DNA from: Marinihelvus sp942491555
Lineage (GTDB): Bacteria > Pseudomonadota > Gammaproteobacteria > Xanthomonadales > SZUA-36
Assembly: GCA_942491555.1 (NCBI GenBank)
Contig: CALOBN010000006.1
Span: forward strand, 124,001 to 188,000
Direction: 5' to 3'
Length of the DNA: 64,000 nucleotides
Shown: positions 59,807-64,000 of the stretch, piece by piece
Position numbering within the stretch: position 1 is the stretch's first letter
Layout of the letters: each line of letters begins with the position of its first letter
Program-made: the position numbers and the translations under genes
The notes under the pieces: generated by a model
What the model was told of the DNA's origin: nothing
What the model saw: only the letters and a program-made list of their open reading frames with translations
Database searches by the model: none

Positions 59807-61687
59807 TCAGAATTGCCATTGGAGCCCCGTGGCACGCAAGGTCTTGAATATGGTGCGCTGCTTGCGCAGCGTCCATCCTTTCATACCATCCAGCTCCATC
59901 AGATTTTTGCGCATTTGCAGCCATTCCGGTGAACCCCAGCGGTAGGACCGCGATTTCAGTTCCTCGAACACGGAACCCAGGTCTTCGGCCAGCGGCCCGG
60001 CGTGGAAGAAATAGCCCATTTCGCTGTTATACAGCCGTGAGCGGTAGTCGAAGTTGGTCGTGCCGACAAATCCGTAAGGCTCGGCCACCCAGAACTTGGC
60101 ATGCAGCTTGCCGTAAGTCTGGGTACCGCCCGGGAACAGGTCAGAGTCATTAAGACCCGTCTGGTAGATGCGTATTCGCGGGTGGTTCACCTGTCGCCGC
60201 CACTCGTCGCTGCTGGTCAGCTCGGCGGTCGTTTCATCCTCCGATTTCAGATCCAGCCAACGCTCCTGCAATTCCGGATCGAGCAGCAGGCGGGGCGCCA
60301 TGTCGAAATCGATGACGGACTGAGCCGGAAAGTTGTCGGACGTCAATGCAGAATTCGTCACAATCTCGATCTCGGCATCCGGGTTTGAATCGATATAGGC
60401 CCGAATCGAGGCTGCCTCGTCGAGGATCACCGTGCCATCGGAGTCCTCGTAGCGCGCCAGAAACAGGTAGGGCGAGCAGATGCGCGAGTTTCCGGCAGCG
60501 TCCGTTCTGTCCAGGATTTCATTCAGGACGAAAAGCACGGAATTGGGACTACGCTGGAGGTTCACGATTGCGTCGCGCACGACGCGCTTGTCGACTACGT
60601 TCGACATTTGCTGGGCCAGCAGAACGTCCGCCGGCAAAAAACCCTCGGACATGAAATCCGGAATCTCTGCGAAGCGTTGCTGCATTATCGGGAAGCTTTT
60701 CAGTTTCGCCAACGCCTCACGTGCCCGGGCGCGCTCCGATTGGTAAATGATGCGGGCATTATCGGTATTGACCGCCTCGAGCAGGCGGTTAGCCTTGAAC
60801 AGGAACAGCAGGCTGAAGTACCCACTGGTCAGGTCCCCGACACCTTGCTCATCGGGAACCTCTACGGGCCGCAACAATATTTCGAGATCGCGGTAGGCCT
60901 TGGGATCAAATTCGCCGTCTTCGGTGAGCCCGTAGTAGTCGAGCGCGATGTTCCGCCCTCCCGTGATGAGGTATGCCTGCTCCCCGAATTGCCCATCCGT
61001 AATCAGCAACTTGTCGTGGGAACGGCGATTGGGGCTGGCGGAAAAATTGGTCAGCGCGTTGAACACAACGACCTGGACGCGGGCACGTTGCCGGGTCGGA
61101 AGGCCCTCGGCGTTCGTCATGTATCCGGCGTCCTCCTCGCAGGAGTCCAGCATTCTGAGCGCGGGCTTTGGAAAACTGAATGAACCGCCTGCGTCGACAA
61201 TCAGGCGGACGTCTACGCCGCGAATCACTGCATCGCAAAGCGCGCCCAGCACGGCATAACCGGCGAGGTCGTCACTGAAAATATAGTAGGCCGCGTCCAC
61301 GGTATGACGTGCCTGCTCGATCATCCAGATCTTCAGCGCCAGCGAGTCAAGTGCTCCGGTATCGGTCGGCGGCACCAGTTTACCGACGGCGTTCTGTATC
61401 GGAGTTTCGTATGTCCGGGCCGTTTCCGTGGGCTCAATCTCGAGCTCGCGGAGGTCCCGGGACGAATACCACTGGCGTCGGTCGAGCAGTTCCGAGATGA
61501 ATGCATCGTCTACCGCGCCCGGTGCGGGGCAACTGGCCGCGGGCAATGTACCTGCTTCGCAGGACGGTGCGGGCGTCGTGGCACAGGCTTGCAACAAAAC
61601 CGCCACGACCCCGGCCAGGAACACGGCAAGCAGTTTCTTCAGAGGGCTGATGATGCTGTCCTCAGGTTGGCGCGTTGGATGTGGCAT
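59807..61687 (-). CDS. Lipoprotein phospholipase D family protein, copy 2
   Basis: 626 residues from MPHPTRQPED at 61687 (AGGA 7 nt upstream), exactly the length of copy 1; frames to 61726 and 61792 are longer but not conserved. Lipobox LLQAC (C35). Motif 1 SHDKLLITDG, and motif 2 LHAKFWVAEPYGFVGTTNFDYRS with Glu again in place of Asp. Most of the protein is the same as copy 1 apart from the N-terminal 40 residues, and the two open frames are arranged tail to tail with the LNS2-like gene between them. It is likely co-transcribed with the HAD gene (116-bp gap, same strand) and with the HdeD-like gene upstream. Confidence 0.9.
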   Translation of the reverse strand: MPHPTRQPEDSIISPLKKLLAVFLAGVVAVLLQACATTPAPSCEAGTLPAASCPAPGAVDDAFISELLDRRQWYSSRDLRELEIEPTETARTYETPIQNAVGKLVPPTDTGALDSLALKIWMIEQARHTVDAAYYIFSDDLAGYAVLGALCDAVIRGVDVRLIVDAGGSFSFPKPALRMLDSCEEDAGYMTNAEGLPTRQRARVQVVVFNALTNFSASPNRRSHDKLLITDGQFGEQAYLITGGRNIALDYYGLTEDGEFDPKAYRDLEILLRPVEVPDEQGVGDLTSGYFSLLFLFKANRLLEAVNTDNARIIYQSERARAREALAKLKSFPIMQQRFAEIPDFMSEGFLPADVLLAQQMSNVVDKRVVRDAIVNLQRSPNSVLFVLNEILDRTDAAGNSRICSPYLFLARYEDSDGTVILDEAASIRAYIDSNPDAEIEIVTNSALTSDNFPAQSVIDFDMAPRLLLDPELQERWLDLKSEDETTAELTSSDEWRRQVNHPRIRIYQTGLNDSDLFPGGTQTYGKLHAKFWVAEPYGFVGTTNFDYRSRLYNSEMGYFFHAGPLAEDLGSVFEELKSRSYRWGSPEWLQMRKNLMELDGMKGWTLRKQRTIFKTLRATGLQWQF

Positions 61688-61797
61688 CTGCTTATCCTGC
61701 CCGATCAGGCTGTAATTTTCGATCATCTCGCACCTAAGATATTCATTATTCCGTATCCCCGGGTTAGCTACCTGGGGGCCTATCATGCGCACCGTGA

Positions 61798-62346
61798 CTA
61801 GGAACCCTGCACCTTCATCAGATTATGCAGGGTGGTGCCCAGCAGCAAGGCGATCAATCCGATAAAAATCAGTTTAACGCCCATCAGGACGCCGATGGCG
61901 ATTACGCCTGAAAACGGCGCCTGGAAAAAAAGCAGGCAGGCCAGCAGAACCGAAAGCACACCGCCGGCAAACAGCCAGCCCTTCCCCTTGCTGCCCTCGA
62001 GAGTGATGGCCACGATGATTTCCACCAGGCCGTCCATGAACAGGTAGCTTGCAAGGACAATGGTCAAAACGCCGCTGGCCAGAAGCGGATGTCCAACGAT
62101 GAAAACACCCGCCAGCAAGGTAAGCACCCCCACCAGGAATTTCCAGGCACCACTTCCGAAGGAATCGGCCCGGAATACCCAGATCATACGTAAGACACCA
62201 GCCACCGTGACCACCAGCCCCACGAACAGCAACATCGACTCACCGACCACGAACGGAGCGGCCAGGGCCGCGATGCCGAGAATGATCGTAACGATGCCGA
62301 TGACTTTTGCGCTGGCGGAGGCGTCCGATTCGCTTGCGGTATTCAT
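61798..62346 (-). CDS. HdeD-like (DUF308) membrane protein, second copy
   Basis: 182 residues from MNTASESDAS at 62346 (GGGAGAAG immediately upstream); the frame extends to 62421. It has six transmembrane helices with the same paired-hairpin pattern and motifs as the copy at 48744 (VIGIVTIILGIAALAAPFVVG, GVLRMIWVFRADSFG, VGVLTLLAGVFIVGHPLL). Sited 110 bp upstream of the second phospholipase D gene on the same strand, it may be part of its transcript. A role in envelope stress or lipid homeostasis is plausible but unproven. Confidence 0.88.
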   Translation of the reverse strand: MNTASESDASASAKVIGIVTIILGIAALAAPFVVGESMLLFVGLVVTVAGVLRMIWVFRADSFGSGAWKFLVGVLTLLAGVFIVGHPLLASGVLTIVLASYLFMDGLVEIIVAITLEGSKGKGWLFAGGVLSVLLACLLFFQAPFSGVIAIGVLMGVKLIFIGLIALLLGTTLHNLMKVQGS

Positions 62347-62518
62347 AGCTCTTCTCCCTGCCCGCATCACGAAAACTTTTGTCTCGTCGTCGGGTTCCTG
62401 GTTGTGGATTGACAGATGCACGCGAGTGTAAATGATTTGGTCGGTTTCCGAGTAGCTCCGGGCTCACCCAACAAGATGCCGTCTGCAAAACCTGTATACA
62501 AAATCTGCTTTATAAGGT

Positions 62519-64000
62519 TTAAAGCTGGTTCTCAGGCGCAATTCTCAGAAACCAGGCGGAAAACCGGCGCCACCACGAAGCCAGCGGCTCTTTCGTCTCC
62601 ACGACTTCCTCACCATCAATATTGGCGTGCCAGCGCAGTTTTCCCTGCTCATTCAATGTGACACGGTAGGTCCATTGGGGAAGGCTGCTGAACAATTGTT
62701 CCGACAGGCTTTCTGTCATTTCAGGCGAAAAGACCACCACGCCCATTTCCGAGTTGATCGCGATTGACCGGGGGTCCAGGTTCAGTGATCCCACGAACAC
62801 GCTTTCGCGGTCAAATAGCATGGCCTTGGTATGCATGGTCATGGTCTGGTCTTCAGCAGCAACCGCATCGGCGCGCGCTTCAAATAACTCGACGCCCGCC
62901 CGGATGATGTCTTTACGATACCTGGCATAACCCGAATGGACTGCCGTGTGGTTATTGGCTGCCAGGGAATTGGTGACAATGACAACTCGCACACCCTTGT
63001 CCACGATGGAGCGCCAGAAATCAACGCCTGCCTCGCCGGGAATAAAGTAGGGTGTCATGATCACCACTTCAGAAGTGACTTCAGTGACAACTTCGGTCAG
63101 CGCCTTGACCAGCAGCCTGTTGTCAACATCAATCGCGGTGACGAGCTTGTCCGGATCATCCGTGATGACAATGGCATCAGCCGAGTAAAACCGGGTTTCC
63201 TGTTGACCGATACTCAGCATCAGATCCGAGTCGAACGCGTCCTGGTAGTGTTTGCGGGCCGCCTCAAGTTTTTCGCGAGAGAGAGTGTTGCGGAAATCCG
63301 CCAATTCCTGCTCGGAAATGCGCCCCACCACGGCCTCTGCCGGCACCGAACGTTCGTGATTCCAATAACGGTCAAACTCAACGGACAGGGCCTCGGAAAC
63401 CTCACCAAAGATGAGCATATCGAAGTCCAGGAACTCGCCTTCCTGATTCAGGTTGAAATACTCATCGGCAATGTTTCGGCCACCCACAACGGCGGCAGCA
63501 TTATCAACAATAAATGACTTGTTATGCATTCGCCGGTTGGCGCGACTGAAGTCGCCCAGGTAGTTAAGCCCTTTGATTCCGGTTCTGGAAACCGGGTTGT
63601 ACAAACGCAACTCGATATTGGGGTGACCATCGATGATGGTCATTGCCTCATCCCCCACGGTGGTGAAAATATCGTCCAGCAGGAAGCGGACGCGAACACC
63701 CCGGTCGGCGGCGGCGAACAGCGCCGAGGCAAAAACCTGCCCGGCCAGGTCGTTTTTCATCAGAAAATACTGCGCGTCGATGGTTTTTTCCGCGGCTTCG
63801 ATCAGGCGCAAGCGCGCACCCAGGGCATCGGTTCCGTCGACGAGCGGGTAGAAACCGGAAGGGCCGGGATTGATTGCCTGCCATGTCTCAATTGTCTGTT
63901 TCAGCGCTGTGGATTCACTGGCATCCATGGCAAAACTGGCCTCACGGGGCGTGTCAAAATCGACCGTTGCACAGCCAGCCAGCGCTGCAAAACAAAGAAT
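62519..64000 (-). CDS. Lipoprotein phospholipase D / ClsC-like protein, start outside window
   Basis: At least 493 residues; the reading frame is open to the window end, where it encodes a lipobox LAGC 24 codons before the first internal Met. So the real start lies beyond 64000 and the internal Met at 63928 is not the start. Two intact HKD motifs are visible: RMHNKSFIVDNAAAVVGGRN and MHTKAMLFDRESVFVGSLNLDPRS. DAQYFLMKNDLAG and NRRMHNKS are typical of the ClsC/YmdC branch, which makes cardiolipin from phosphatidylglycerol plus phosphatidylethanolamine in E. coli. It is upstream of the HdeD-like gene on the same strand, 172 bp away. Confidence 0.9.
   Translation of the reverse strand: MLCFAALAGCATVDFDTPREASFAMDASESTALKQTIETWQAINPGPSGFYPLVDGTDALGARLRLIEAAEKTIDAQYFLMKNDLAGQVFASALFAAADRGVRVRFLLDDIFTTVGDEAMTIIDGHPNIELRLYNPVSRTGIKGLNYLGDFSRANRRMHNKSFIVDNAAAVVGGRNIADEYFNLNQEGEFLDFDMLIFGEVSEALSVEFDRYWNHERSVPAEAVVGRISEQELADFRNTLSREKLEAARKHYQDAFDSDLMLSIGQQETRFYSADAIVITDDPDKLVTAIDVDNRLLVKALTEVVTEVTSEVVIMTPYFIPGEAGVDFWRSIVDKGVRVVIVTNSLAANNHTAVHSGYARYRKDIIRAGVELFEARADAVAAEDQTMTMHTKAMLFDRESVFVGSLNLDPRSIAINSEMGVVVFSPEMTESLSEQLFSSLPQWTYRVTLNEQGKLRWHANIDGEEVVETKEPLASWWRRFSAWFLRIAPENQL

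Noticed and set aside
1..64000. CRISPR arrays, tRNA and rRNA genes, phage or plasmid modules
   Set aside because: Scanned by eye for regular direct repeats, tRNA-like cloverleaf blocks and hallmark proteins; none found.

Overview
The window reads as a chromosomal segment of a Gram-negative gammaproteobacterium, probably an uncultured or marine relative of the Xanthomonadales, Chromatiales or Woeseiaceae. The clues are a fused aspartate kinase/diaminopimelate decarboxylase (known from Xanthomonas and Xylella), TolB-domain/TPR membrane proteins that begin with an FFEELKRRNVFRV-like segment, an exported protein ending in FMDGFE, an IPTL-CTERM-like protein, DcaP-type porin and lipoprotein phospholipase D genes, and many exported peptidases. 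This placement is inference. I saw no rRNA, tRNA, CRISPR array or phage structural genes.

Layout. 0-4.4 kb: an AT-richer accessory block with a membrane protein cut by the window edge, an orphan coiled-coil membrane protein, and a tightly overlapping three-gene operon headed by a TIR-domain membrane protein. 4.9-16.3 kb: mscL, an S9 peptidase, a giant exported L-domain repeat protein, lysAC, a sialidase-fold protein and an M20 peptidase. 16.3-32.4 kb: an IPTL-like secreted protein, amine oxidase plus SDR, small membrane proteins, a methyltransferase, an LPS-kinase-like probable pseudokinase, class I aldolase fda, a Rieske oxygenase, a CPA1 antiporter, a TolB/TPR protein and a sortilin-like beta-propeller protein. 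32.4-35.3 kb: a surface-sugar patch; two of its genes sit between inverted copies of a roughly 35-nt repeat. 35.4-44.4 kb: a second TolB/TPR protein, gene remnants, a serine hydrolase, an aldo/keto reductase operon, a DUF885 gene broken by an in-frame stop, and an Nramp-like transporter that lacks the metal ligands.

44.7-54.1 kb: seven co-directional minus-strand genes. They are a winged-helix/TPR regulator, a DcaP-like porin, an N-acyl-D-amino-acid deacylase-like amidohydrolase, an HdeD-like protein, a Tat-exported serine hydrolase, an atypical class A beta-lactamase and a dipeptidase-like amidohydrolase. An identical 19-nt sequence built of two TCATCA direct repeats 11 bp apart lies upstream of both the porin and the deacylase. 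This is a good candidate operator and suggests one regulon for uptake and breakdown of a small amide, D-peptide or lactam substrate.

54.4-64 kb: a phospholipid-remodelling neighbourhood with four phospholipase D superfamily genes. Two are 626-residue lipoprotein paralogues arranged as a long inverted duplication around a lipin/LNS2-like HAD phosphatase. A PerM-type transporter and a second HdeD-like gene are also present. A dispersed family of short GC-rich palindromes and half-sites (GTATCCGGCCCC, TTGGATCCGACCCC, AAGGGGTCAGAG) punctuates many intergenic gaps and often sits beside gene remnants.
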